From the NCBI RefSeq assembly GCF_008705135.1, contig NZ_CP023694.1, forward strand, positions 8,593,001-8,657,000: DNA of 64,000 nt, in the 5' to 3' direction. Numbering within the stretch: position 1 is the stretch's first letter; each line of letters starts with the position of its first letter. The notes under the pieces were generated by a model. The model was not told where the DNA came from. It searched no databases and worked only from the letters and a program-made list of their open reading frames with translations. Source of the stretch: Streptomyces coeruleorubidus (GTDB lineage Bacteria; Actinomycetota; Actinomycetes; Streptomycetales; Streptomycetaceae). Positions 17,891 through 26,137 of this stretch are shown piece by piece. The translations under genes were made by a program, and so were the position numbers.

Positions 17891-19638
17891 GCCTCCGCCT
17901 CGCTCCCGGCCCCGGCGTACGCGGAGTCCATCCCCTCCCCGAACACCGCCCGGTACTCCGCGAGCCGCCACAGCTCCTCGTGCCGCCCCACCGCCCGCAC
18001 CCGCCCCTCGTCCAGCCAGGCCACCGCGTCGGCGCACGCGGCCGTGGCGCTGCGGTGGGCGACCAGTAGCCGTGTGGTGCCCGGGCCGTCGCCGAGGAGG
18101 GCGTCGGTGATGTGGCGTTCCGTCACCGTGTCCAGGCTGGAGAGCGCGTCGTCGAGGATCAGCAGCCGGCCGCCGTGTGCGAACGCCCGGGCCAGCCCCA
18201 GCCGTTGGGACTCGCCGCCGGAGCGGGGGGCGTCGGCGACGGCCGTGTCGTATCCGTCGGGGAGGCGGCGGACGAAGTCGTCCGCGAGGGCCGTGCGGGC
18301 CGCCGCCCGGACGTGGTCGGGGGAGGGCGATGCGAGTCCGAGGCCGATCGCCTGCTCGACCGTGCCGCCGAGGAGGGCCGGACGGGCGAAGGCGTAACCG
18401 ATTGCGTGCCGCAGATCGTCGTGCGGCAGCTCGCGCAACGGCACCCCGTCGAGGAGCACTTCGCCCGCGTCCGGGTCGGCCAGCCGCCCGGCGAGCGCGG
18501 CCAGCAAAGACTTGCCCGCGCCCGACCGGCCCACCACGGCGAGGGTCGTGCCGCCCGGTACGACGAGGTCCACCCCGTCGAGCACGGTGCGTCCGCCCCG
18601 CCGGGCCGTCACGTCGCGTAGCTCCAGCCGCCCGGGCCCGTCGGGCAGTCGCCGTTCGCCGAACGCGGTGGCGGGCTCGGCCCGGATCTCGCCGAGGCGC
18701 CGGGCCGCCGCCCGGGCCCGGGCCAGGCCCGCGAGCCGGCCGACCAGGACGCCGACGCCCGTCGCGAGCACCGCGTACCGCGAGGCGGCGAGCACCTCGC
18801 CCACCGACAACAGGTCCCGTGTGAGCAGCACACCGGCCACGGCGACGACCCCGAGCTGGAGCAGCGGTGCCACGGCGACCGCCTGTGCTGCGGCGCGTCC
18901 CTGCACCCGCCACATACGGTGCCCGGCCTCGGACAGGCCGGCCAGTGGCCGCAGCACCCGGGCCGTCTCCCGGCCCTCCGTACCCGCCGCCCGGACGGTG
19001 CGGAAACCCTCGACGGCCTCGGCCAGCGCGGCGGCGATCCGGCCCTGGGCCCGCTGGTAACGCGTGGCGCTCTGAGCGGTGTCACGGGCCACGGCACGCA
19101 GCAGGAATGTCAGAACGGGCGCCCCGGCGAGGAAGACGGCCGCGAGCCGCCAGTCGATCAGGCCGAGCGCGACCACACCCCCGAGGGGACCGGCGAGGGC
19201 GGCGAGCAGCGCCGCACGGGCCGCCGGAGTGGTCCCCGCCTCGGCGGCGTTGCCGACCAGGCGCGCGACGAGGTCACCCGAGCCGAAGCGGTCGGCGGCC
19301 CGCGGGCCGATGCCCAGGACATGTCCGGTCAGCCGGCGGCGCAGCCACGCGGTGCTGCGGGCGTCGACGGTCCCGGTCAGCACGGTCTGCGCCGCGTCCA
19401 GCAGGGCGAGAATCAGCACGAGGCCGGCGCAGTACAGCACCCAGCGGGTCGCCGGGGCATGCGCCAGCAGAAGGTCGAGGGCCCGGCCCAGCGCGGCCGG
19501 CAGCAGCAGCCCGGCACCGGTGGCGGCGGTGCTCACCAGGCACAGGGCCGCGCAGCGGGCCCCGCTGTACCGGGTGGCCGTGCGCAGCAGCGTGCGGGCG
19601 TGTCCGGTCGCCGGGTCGTCGTCACCACGCGTGCTCAT
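17887..19638 (-). CDS. amfB: AmfB/RamA-type ABC exporter, partner of AmfA
   Basis: Half ABC exporter of 583 residues with an N-terminal membrane domain (about 1-310) and a C-terminal ATPase. Walker A is G-R-S-G-A-G-K-S-L, the signature R-S-G-G-E, and the switch His is in A-H-R-S-A-T. Walker B reads L-L-I-L-D-D, so the usual catalytic Glu is Asp, which predicts one weak ATP site in the AmfA-AmfB heterodimer. It follows amfS by 78 bp, with a hairpin between them, and is coupled to amfA by ATGA. Its role is export of the morphogenetic lanthipeptide, by homology to the ram/amf systems. Confidence 0.87.
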   Translation of the reverse strand: MSTRGDDDPATGHARTLLRTATRYSGARCAALCLVSTAATGAGLLLPAALGRALDLLLAHAPATRWVLYCAGLVLILALLDAAQTVLTGTVDARSTAWLRRRLTGHVLGIGPRAADRFGSGDLVARLVGNAAEAGTTPAARAALLAALAGPLGGVVALGLIDWRLAAVFLAGAPVLTFLLRAVARDTAQSATRYQRAQGRIAAALAEAVEGFRTVRAAGTEGRETARVLRPLAGLSEAGHRMWRVQGRAAAQAVAVAPLLQLGVVAVAGVLLTRDLLSVGEVLAASRYAVLATGVGVLVGRLAGLARARAAARRLGEIRAEPATAFGERRLPDGPGRLELRDVTARRGGRTVLDGVDLVVPGGTTLAVVGRSGAGKSLLAALAGRLADPDAGEVLLDGVPLRELPHDDLRHAIGYAFARPALLGGTVEQAIGLGLASPSPDHVRAAARTALADDFVRRLPDGYDTAVADAPRSGGESQRLGLARAFAHGGRLLILDDALSSLDTVTERHITDALLGDGPGTTRLLVAHRSATAACADAVAWLDEGRVRAVGRHEELWRLAEYRAVFGEGMDSAYAGAGSEAEA

Positions 19639-19664
19639 ACGGGCCTTTCACAGGATTGGACGGA

Positions 19665-19704
19665 CCCCGGGCGGCCCCTCCCCGAAGGGGAAGACCGCCC
19701 GGGG
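19665..19704 (-). terminator. Extended hairpin between amfS and amfB
   Basis: CCCCGGGCGG (19665-19674) pairs perfectly with CCGCCCGGGG (19695-19704), and the enclosed 20 nt hold a second small hairpin (TCCCC-GAA-GGGGA). On the minus strand it follows the amfS stop, so it is suited to partial termination or to stabilising the short amfS message. Confidence 0.65.
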
Positions 19705-19716
19705 CCATGACGCCGG

Positions 19717-19833
19717 TCAGAGGCAGAGCAGGACGCTCGCCGCGCTGATGCAGGAGAGCAGGCTCACCGTGCTGGCGCCGCCGCCGTCCGTCCGCTCCTC
19801 GGACTCGATCGTCTGGAGGTCGAGAAGTGCCAT
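19717..19833 (-). CDS. amfS: AmfS/SapB-type class III lanthipeptide precursor
   Basis: Precursor of 38 residues (19717-19833, ATG start, RBS GGAAGGA). The leader begins M-A-L-L-D-L-Q-T-I-E, which carries the L-L-D-L-Q helix motif recognised by class III synthetases. The core holds two exact S-x-x-S-x-x-x-C motifs (S-T-V-S-L-L-S-C and S-A-A-S-V-L-L-C), the substrate pattern for labionin or lanthionine rings, and ends one residue after the second Cys. Ser, Ser and Cys spacing matches AmfS/SapB, the surfactant peptide that lets aerial hyphae leave the aqueous surface. It lies between amfT and the amfBA exporter genes. Confidence 0.95.
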   Translation of the reverse strand: MALLDLQTIESEERTDGGGASTVSLLSCISAASVLLCL

Positions 19834-19917
19834 GGTGTGTCCTTCCGTTGGGTGTCCGTCCGTGGTCATCCGTGGGGACGGGGTGGTGTCACGACTCCGC
19901 GGGTCGCGGAGCCGCGT

Positions 19918-22521
19918 TCAGGTGGGCCGCCGGTTCGGCGGCGGGAGGAACGGCAGGTGGGCGTCGGTCGCCGGGTCGAGGGCCGCGCCGAGCGCCAGCA
20001 GGCACCCTGCCGTTCCGGTGGCGAGGTCCATGGACAGCCGCATCATCTGGTGGCCGGGGAACGCGAGTTGGCCCTCGTAGGCCATCGCGAACCAGCCGAG
20101 TGCGGCGATCTGCCCGGCCAGCCGGTCCGCGGTCGCGCCCGGCTCGGTCGTGCGGCCGAGGTGCAGGATCATTCCGGCGCGGCCCTGGAACAGCCCGGGC
20201 TGCGCGTAGAAGCGTGAGGTGGCGGCGGTGAGCACGCCGGAGCAGGCCGGGCCGAACTCCCCGGCCGTTTCCGGGGCGTGGGCCACGAGGTCGTCGAGGA
20301 CCATGCCGATTCCCGCGCTGCCGTCGCCGAGGTAGGGCAGGGTCCGCCAGCCCTCGTCGACCTCCAGCGCACCGCCCTCGCGGGTCACGCAGGACTCCAG
20401 GTCCCGGCGCAGGGCCACGGCCGCCGCCTGAAGCCATTCGGCCCGGCCGGTCCACTCGTACTGCCGCAGCAGCAGGAGCGCCGGACCGGTCGCGCCCCGC
20501 AGCAGTCCGGCGCGCCGCCGGGGCGTGGCCGGGAGCGGCTCGGCGAGCCGTCGCACGAGGATCCGGGCGGCCTCGTCGGCCCGCTCGCGCAGCACCGCTT
20601 CCCCGGTGGTGCGCGCCAGATGGCCCAGGACGAGGCCCAGCCCGGCCAGTCCGCCGTGCAGGTCGGAGGAGAGGTTCTGCCACCTCTCCGCGAGGATGCC
20701 CTCGACCAGGTCCAGCGCCCGCTGCCGGTGCCCGAGCCGGTCCAGGACCAGGGCCACGCCCGCGAGCCCGTCGTACAGGCCGAGCGGCGTGCCGACCGGG
20801 GCCGGCGCGGTCCGGGCCAGCAGCCAGCGCTCGCCCTCCTCGTACCGCTCGGCGCCGATCGCGTCCAGTGCGTAGAGCACCCCGGCCGCGCCGTGGGCGA
20901 TCCCGAGCCCGCCGCCGTCGGAGAACTGGGCGACGTCGCCCGGGAAGAGCCGGTCGTCGCGCTCCGGGGTGGCCGAGGCGAGGATGGCCTTGACCATCGA
21001 GTCGCGGCTGTACGGCCAGTCGCCGGGGTCCACCGGGGAGGAGGGAGCGGCCACCGTACGGCCGGACACCTCCCGCGTGATCTCCGCGACAGCCTCGTCG
21101 AGGAACTCCCGTGGCACGTCAGGGAACTGATGGGCGATCACCTCGGCCAGATGCGCCGCCTTGCCGCGGTCGACCACGAACAGCGTCGTCACGGGCAGGA
21201 ACAGGGCCAGCCGCAGACAGGCCAGGGCGTACCGGTCGACGTCGGCGCCCCTGCGGTCCGGCGGCGCGAAGAAGCCCGGGTGGGCGACGACCTGGCGGCC
21301 GTTCTCCCCGAGCGGGGCCGCGGCCTCGAAGTCGAGGAGGAAGACCGTCTCCTCGTCCGGCGCGACCATGATGTTGAAGACGTGCAGGTCGTTGAAGACG
21401 ATGCCGCGTGCGTGCACCGCCGCCACGGCCTCCTCCACCCTGCGGTGGATGCGCAGCGCCCACGCCGTGTACGCGGCGACGGCCTCCGGCTCGGGGTCCT
21501 GCGCGAGCAGCGGATGCCGCTCGGCGAAGAACGAGTTGAGCGGACGGCCCTCAAGGAAGTCCATCACCAGGAAACGGTGGCCGCCGAGCTCGAACCAGTC
21601 GCGCACCTCCGGGACCACACCCGTGCCCGCGACCTGCTCCAGCGCCCGCTTCTCCCGCTCCAGCCGGGCGATCGCGTCGGCGCCGTCCGAGGCGAGCCCC
21701 GCGTGCGGCCGGCCCTCCTTCAGCACGACCTTGCGCCCGTCGCGCGTGTCCGTGCCGGTGTACACACCGCCGCCGTTGGAGAAGTGCAGCGCCTTCTCGA
21801 TGCGGTACGGCAGGTCGCCCGTCGTCGTGTTGTTGCGCGCCTCCAGATGAGGCCTGAGGAACTCCGGCAGCGTCACCCACTCCGGCACCTGGAAGGACGG
21901 CGCCCGCCGGTCCGGCACCAGCCGCCCCTCGCCGTCCCGCACCGCCGGCACCAGCGAGCCCCGGTCGTCCACGACGAACGAGCGCGCGAAGGCGCCGTAC
22001 CGGACGTACAGCGGACCCTCGCCCCACCGCAGGTCGGTCAGGATGTACGGCCCCTCGAACCCCTCCAGCAGCGCGCCCAGCTCGCGCAGCACCTCGTGCA
22101 GCTGCTCCTCACCGGCCGGATAGACGGTGACGAACTTGCCGCTGCCGTCGCGCGGCGCGTACTTGGTGTTGCGCAGGTGCAGCAGGTGCGGGCCCGGCAC
22201 GAACTTGAAGGGGATCCGCCGCTCGACGCAGTAGTCCCACACGATCCCGGCGATCCGTTCCGCGTTCGACCGGATCGCCGAGGCGTGGATCTTCCAGCCC
22301 TGCGCCGGACCCGGGAGCGGCTCGCCGTCCGGGCCGAGCGGCGTCATCGTCAGCCAGTCGCCGATCCGCGCCGCCTCCCAGCCCTCGGGCACCGGCCGGC
22401 GGGCCGTCTCGTAGAGGTGCGCGGCCGCCCCCTGCGCGGCCTCCTGCCCGCCCCGCAGCCGGTCCGGCGTCTCGTAGAAATGCCGGTCGGCGAGCGCGTA
22501 CACCTCGTACCGCTTGTCCAT
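19918..22521 (-). CDS. amfT: AmfT/RamC class III lanthionine synthetase (LanKC)
   Basis: Trifunctional enzyme of 867 residues that phosphorylates, eliminates and cyclises Ser and Cys residues of AmfS. The N-terminal lyase region is about 1-235. The Ser/Thr-kinase-like domain (about 240-500) has Lys268 in V-V-L-K-E-G, the catalytic loop F-N-D-L-H-V-F-N and D-F-E in place of D-F-G. The LanC-like domain (about 575-867) shows the repeated G-x-A-G motifs but none of the Cys/Cys/His zinc ligands, which marks class III rather than class IV. ATG 22521 has RBS GGAGGGGG. It is the first gene of the amf operon, 84 bp before amfS. Confidence 0.93.
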   Translation of the reverse strand: MDKRYEVYALADRHFYETPDRLRGGQEAAQGAAAHLYETARRPVPEGWEAARIGDWLTMTPLGPDGEPLPGPAQGWKIHASAIRSNAERIAGIVWDYCVERRIPFKFVPGPHLLHLRNTKYAPRDGSGKFVTVYPAGEEQLHEVLRELGALLEGFEGPYILTDLRWGEGPLYVRYGAFARSFVVDDRGSLVPAVRDGEGRLVPDRRAPSFQVPEWVTLPEFLRPHLEARNNTTTGDLPYRIEKALHFSNGGGVYTGTDTRDGRKVVLKEGRPHAGLASDGADAIARLEREKRALEQVAGTGVVPEVRDWFELGGHRFLVMDFLEGRPLNSFFAERHPLLAQDPEPEAVAAYTAWALRIHRRVEEAVAAVHARGIVFNDLHVFNIMVAPDEETVFLLDFEAAAPLGENGRQVVAHPGFFAPPDRRGADVDRYALACLRLALFLPVTTLFVVDRGKAAHLAEVIAHQFPDVPREFLDEAVAEITREVSGRTVAAPSSPVDPGDWPYSRDSMVKAILASATPERDDRLFPGDVAQFSDGGGLGIAHGAAGVLYALDAIGAERYEEGERWLLARTAPAPVGTPLGLYDGLAGVALVLDRLGHRQRALDLVEGILAERWQNLSSDLHGGLAGLGLVLGHLARTTGEAVLRERADEAARILVRRLAEPLPATPRRRAGLLRGATGPALLLLRQYEWTGRAEWLQAAAVALRRDLESCVTREGGALEVDEGWRTLPYLGDGSAGIGMVLDDLVAHAPETAGEFGPACSGVLTAATSRFYAQPGLFQGRAGMILHLGRTTEPGATADRLAGQIAALGWFAMAYEGQLAFPGHQMMRLSMDLATGTAGCLLALGAALDPATDAHLPFLPPPNRRPT

Positions 22522-22707
22522 GCGTCCCCCTCCGTGACGGGCACCGAGCCTTCCAGCCACGCGACGGGCCCGGACAGTCACGCCTGTCACGAGAACACCG
22601 TGCGGAACGCATGGGTAAAGACATGTTCGGTGGCTTTCGAGCGCCCGCACCGGCCCGCCTCCACGGAACGGTCACAGGGGCTGCGCAGGTGTCTCATAAG
22701 CGCTCTA
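22522..22707. promoter_or_regulatory. Divergent promoter region of the amf operon and a SpoIIE-type phosphatase
   Basis: This 186-bp gap must contain the amfT promoter (minus) and the phosphatase promoter (plus). The AT-richer core at about 22605-22625 (GGGTAAAGACATG) may contribute to the minus-strand promoter. AmfR is expected to bind here by analogy with ram/amf systems, but I cannot assign its sites with confidence. Confidence 0.5.
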
Positions 22708-25158
22708 ATGGCCAACGTGGTCAGTGAGGGCGCCCAAGAGCGCGGAACGCGAACGCTGCGTGCCGAAGGTGCCCTCAAAGCGATCGCGGTCGATCAGGGG
22801 TCGCCCGAACAGGTGCACCGCGCTCTCGAGCAGGCGCTCGTCTTCGCCGGTGCCGCGTTCGTCGCCGTGTACACGCCCGGTCAGGACGGCGAACTGCTCT
22901 GCCTCGTCGAGTCGGCCGGGGTGCCCAGGACGCTGTACGGGCTGCGCGACAGCTACCCGCGCGCCGGGCGGTCCCCGGTCGCCGAGGCCCACCGCGCCGG
23001 GCGGCCGGTCTCGATGGGCCCGGCCGAACTCGCCGAGCACGCCCAGGCGCGGCGCGTGCCGTCCCGGGACTTCCACCTGGTCGCCCTGCCGGTGCATGGG
23101 AACGACGGCGGCTGCCTGCTCGCCGTGAGCGAGCGCCCCGCCGGGTTCGACACCGACGACCGCAAGTGCCTGGAACTCATCTCCGAGGCGGTCGCCGTCA
23201 CCGCCCCGGCCGCGCTCGCCGAGGGCGGTGAACTGCCGCCGGGCGCCTTCAGCCTCGCCATGGACACCGGCCGCGTACGGGTCGGCGACGAGCTGCTGGA
23301 CTTGTTCGGCCTGGACCCCGTGGAGTTCGACGGCCGGGTCGAGACCCTGCTCGGCATGACCGTGCCGGAGGACCTGCCCTCGCTGATGTCCGTCGTGGAG
23401 GCGGATCACATGTCCATCGGCGACCGGGAGCTGGAGTTCCGCGTGCTCCAGCCCACCGGGCCGCCGAAGTGGCTCCGGCTGAGCGGGCGTCTCCTGCCCG
23501 GCGGCGAGGGCCACCCCGCACGGCTCGTGGGCACCGTCGCCGACGCCTCCACGCTGCGCTCCGACGTCACCGACGTGGCCCGGGTCCAGCGCCTGGCCAC
23601 CGCGCTGGCCACCGCCGTCACCGTCCGCGACGTCGGCAACGCCGTGGTCGCCGCCCTGCGCCGGCCGCTGAGGGCCGACCGGATCGCCCTCGCCGAGCTG
23701 GAGAGCGACCGGCTCGTCGTCACCGTCCTCGACCCGCCCGAACCCGAGGTCTGGCCCGAGCTGTGGCGCACGGAGTGGCGGGGCGAGTGGCCCGACGCGC
23801 CCGTGCGTGCCATGCCCACCCTCGCCGCCGCGCTGCGCGAGGGCCGGGCCGGGATCTGGCCCGCCGGCAGCCCCCTGGAACGCTCCCTGGCCGAGGTCGG
23901 CCCCGGCGGCCTCGCCGTCCTGCCGCTGCCCGCCGGGAACCGCATGGCCGGAGCCTGCCTGATCGGCTGGGACACCCCGCACGACTTCGGCACCGACGAG
24001 CGCGCCCTGCTCACCGCCTGCGCCGGCCTCGCCGGACAGGCCCTGGTGCGGGCCCGGGCCTTCGACGCCGAACACGAACTCGTCGGCATGCTCCAGCGCC
24101 AGCTCCTGCCGCGCCGCCTGCCCCGGCTGCCGGGCGCGGTGGCCGTCGCCCGCTACCTGCCCAGCACGGCCGGACTCGAACTCGGCGGCGACTGGTACGA
24201 CGTCATCCCGCTGCCCGACAACCACGTCGCTCTGATCATCGGCGACGTCCAGGGGCACAGCGCCGGCGCCGCCACCCTCATGGGCCAGATGCGCACCGCC
24301 CTGCGCGCCTACGCCGTCGAAGGCCACCCGCCGGATGTCGTGGTCGCGCACGCCAACCGGCTGCTCATGGACATGGAGAGCGACCTCTTCGCCACCTGCG
24401 CCTACGTCGACGTCGACCTGGAGGAGGGCTCCGCCTGGTGCGTGCGCGCCGGGCACCTGCCGCCGGTGCTGCGCTACCCCGACGGCGGGACCGAGATCGC
24501 GGAGGCCGAGGGCGGCCCGCCCCTCGGGGTGATCACCCGGGCAGACTTCCCCATGAGCCCGCTCCGGCTGCCGCCCGGCACCGTGATCGCCCTGGTCACG
24601 GACGGCCTCGTCGAGACGCCCGGCACCGACATCGACGAGGGCATGGACCGCCTCGCCGGCCGGCTGGCCGAAGCCGCCCCCGCCGACCTGGGGCTCGTCG
24701 CCGACGCCCTCCTCGGCAACGCCCCGCGCAGCGACGACGTCGCCCTGCTCCTCCTGCGCTACGACGGCATGGACCTGCGCCCGCTGCGGGAGAGCTGGAC
24801 GGTGTGGCGCGTCCCGCAGGCGGTCGGGCACGCCCGCCGCTTCGCCCGGCGCACCCTGCGCTCCTGGGGTGTCACCGAGGACATCGACGCCGTCCTCCTC
24901 GTCGTCTCCGAACTCGTCACCAACGCCCTCGTCCACACCGACGGCCGGGTCCGCATGGACCTCACGCTCATCAACAACCGCCTGCGCGTCGCCATCGCCG
25001 ACGCCTCCCCGCGCAGCCCGGTCCGGCCGGCCAGCATCGGCTGGGAGGCCACGGGCGGCCGGGGCATCCTCCTCGTCGAGGCCGTGTCGGCGACGTGGGG
25101 GACTCTGCCGGTCAGCGGCGGCAAACAGGTGTGGGCGGAGCTGGTCCTCGGGCGGTGA
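22708..25158 (+). CDS. GAF/PAS-SpoIIE phosphatase fused to a C-terminal HATPase_c anti-sigma-type kinase
   Basis: Protein of 816 residues. GAF-like and PAS-like sensor segments (about 25-280) and a second GAF (about 285-450) precede a SpoIIE/PP2C phosphatase (about 465-680; G-G-D-W-Y-D, G-D-V-Q-G-H-S, T-D-G-L-V-E, D-D-V-A-L-L). A C-terminal HATPase_c domain (about 690-815; E-L-V-T-N-A-L-V-H and G-G-R-G-I-L-L-V) resembles RsbW/SpoIIAB kinases. The two opposing activities on one chain suggest partner-switching control of a sigma factor. No cognate anti-anti-sigma gene is nearby. ATG 22708 lacks a clear RBS; GTG 22717 is an alternative start. It is divergent from amfT. Confidence 0.87.
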   Translation: MANVVSEGAQERGTRTLRAEGALKAIAVDQGSPEQVHRALEQALVFAGAAFVAVYTPGQDGELLCLVESAGVPRTLYGLRDSYPRAGRSPVAEAHRAGRPVSMGPAELAEHAQARRVPSRDFHLVALPVHGNDGGCLLAVSERPAGFDTDDRKCLELISEAVAVTAPAALAEGGELPPGAFSLAMDTGRVRVGDELLDLFGLDPVEFDGRVETLLGMTVPEDLPSLMSVVEADHMSIGDRELEFRVLQPTGPPKWLRLSGRLLPGGEGHPARLVGTVADASTLRSDVTDVARVQRLATALATAVTVRDVGNAVVAALRRPLRADRIALAELESDRLVVTVLDPPEPEVWPELWRTEWRGEWPDAPVRAMPTLAAALREGRAGIWPAGSPLERSLAEVGPGGLAVLPLPAGNRMAGACLIGWDTPHDFGTDERALLTACAGLAGQALVRARAFDAEHELVGMLQRQLLPRRLPRLPGAVAVARYLPSTAGLELGGDWYDVIPLPDNHVALIIGDVQGHSAGAATLMGQMRTALRAYAVEGHPPDVVVAHANRLLMDMESDLFATCAYVDVDLEEGSAWCVRAGHLPPVLRYPDGGTEIAEAEGGPPLGVITRADFPMSPLRLPPGTVIALVTDGLVETPGTDIDEGMDRLAGRLAEAAPADLGLVADALLGNAPRSDDVALLLLRYDGMDLRPLRESWTVWRVPQAVGHARRFARRTLRSWGVTEDIDAVLLVVSELVTNALVHTDGRVRMDLTLINNRLRVAIADASPRSPVRPASIGWEATGGRGILLVEAVSATWGTLPVSGGKQVWAELVLGR

Positions 25159-25250
25159 ACCTCGCCCACGATCATCTGGTGACCGGGCCGGTTCGCCGGG
25201 TACCCGGGCGGCGCAAGACGGAGAACCCGAGCCGAAGGAAGTGGAACGTC

Positions 25251-25670
25251 ATGGCTCAGCATGTCCGCGACATCATGACCAGCGATCCGGCCACGGTCGA
25301 GCCGCAGACCTCCGTCGCCGAGGTGGCCCGCATCATGCGCGACGAGGACCTCGGCGTCGTCCTGGTGACGGACGGCGACGACCTGCGCGGTGTGGTCACC
25401 GACCGTGACCTGGTGGTCCGGTCGATCAGTCAGGGCGGCGACCCGGAGCAGACCACCGTGGCCGGCGCGTGCAGTGACGACCTGGTCACCGTCAGCCCCG
25501 ACGACGGCCTGGACCAGGCGGTGCAGCTGATGCGCGAGCACTCCGTGCGCCGCATCCCGGTCGTCGACCACGGCCACCCCGTGGGCATCGTCTCCCTGGG
25601 TGACATGGCCATGGAGCGCGATCCGGACTCGGCGCTGGGCGACATCAGTGCCGCGCGTCCCAACACCTGA
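25251..25670 (+). CDS. CBS-domain pair protein
   Basis: Protein of 139 residues made of two CBS motifs (about 8-60 and 70-128), each with a D-x-R/G-V-V or I-P-V-V-D core and a T/S-D pair typical of adenosyl-ligand binding. It is a stand-alone Bateman module, so it is likely a regulator that senses AMP, ATP or SAM in the cytoplasm. ATG 25251 has RBS GAAGGAAG. It follows the SpoIIE/HATPase gene by 92 bp on the same strand but is probably its own unit. The target is unknown. Confidence 0.88.
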   Translation: MAQHVRDIMTSDPATVEPQTSVAEVARIMRDEDLGVVLVTDGDDLRGVVTDRDLVVRSISQGGDPEQTTVAGACSDDLVTVSPDDGLDQAVQLMREHSVRRIPVVDHGHPVGIVSLGDMAMERDPDSALGDISAARPNT

Positions 25671-25850
25671 CGACAGCACCCGGCCGGACGGTCCCGCGCA
25701 CGCACTGTGCGCGGGGCCGTCGTGTGTGGGGGCAACAGCCTTGTGGCGTACGGGACTTCAGAGCGCGGCCGGGACGTCACGACTCGTGTTTGTTCGGTTT
25801 GTTCGTGGGGACTCGAACAGCAGCGGAACGCAGAAGGAAGATGATGAGTC

Positions 25851-26033
25851 GTGACGTCCATGGAGACCAGTGACAAGCCCGTCGTCCGTCGGCCCGAGAC
25901 CGGCTGGTCGAAGGCACGCCGCCTGCGCGGCAAGGCGGCGATGCGGACCTGCCTCCCCGCCGTGGAGGACCGGGCCACCACCCGGACCGCGCGCTCCGAG
26001 CCGGACTGGAACATCGTCAGGGGCGAGGACTGA
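25851..26033 (+). CDS. Small basic hypothetical protein
   Basis: Open frame of 60 codons with strong third-position GC. It starts at GTG 25851, or at ATG 25860, which would leave 57 residues. GGAAG lies about 12 nt before the GTG. The sequence is rich in Arg, Lys and Thr and has Trp near both ends (E-T-G-W-S-K and P-D-W-N-I-V). No membrane segment or family is recognised. It stands alone between the CBS gene and rfbA. Evidence is codon bias and position only. Confidence 0.5.
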   Translation: MTSMETSDKPVVRRPETGWSKARRLRGKAAMRTCLPAVEDRATTRTARSEPDWNIVRGED

Positions 26034-26137
26034 CCGCTCCCCAGGGGGCCGCGCGGTGACGACGCTCGTAACTCCGCGCATCGACAACTAAAAGAAGTGA
26101 TGTTCACATCCGCCGGATCACGACTATGGTGAACCGA

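Noticed and set aside
19918..22521. AmfT as a class IV (LanL) synthetase
   Set aside because: The cyclase domain lacks the zinc-binding Cys and His residues, so class III is the right assignment.
25800..25819. TGTTCG-N8-CGAACA inverted repeat as a LexA (SOS) box
   Set aside because: The half-sites are in the opposite order from the actinobacterial SOS box (CGAAC-N-GTTCG), and the spacing differs. It may still be an operator, but not for LexA on this evidence.
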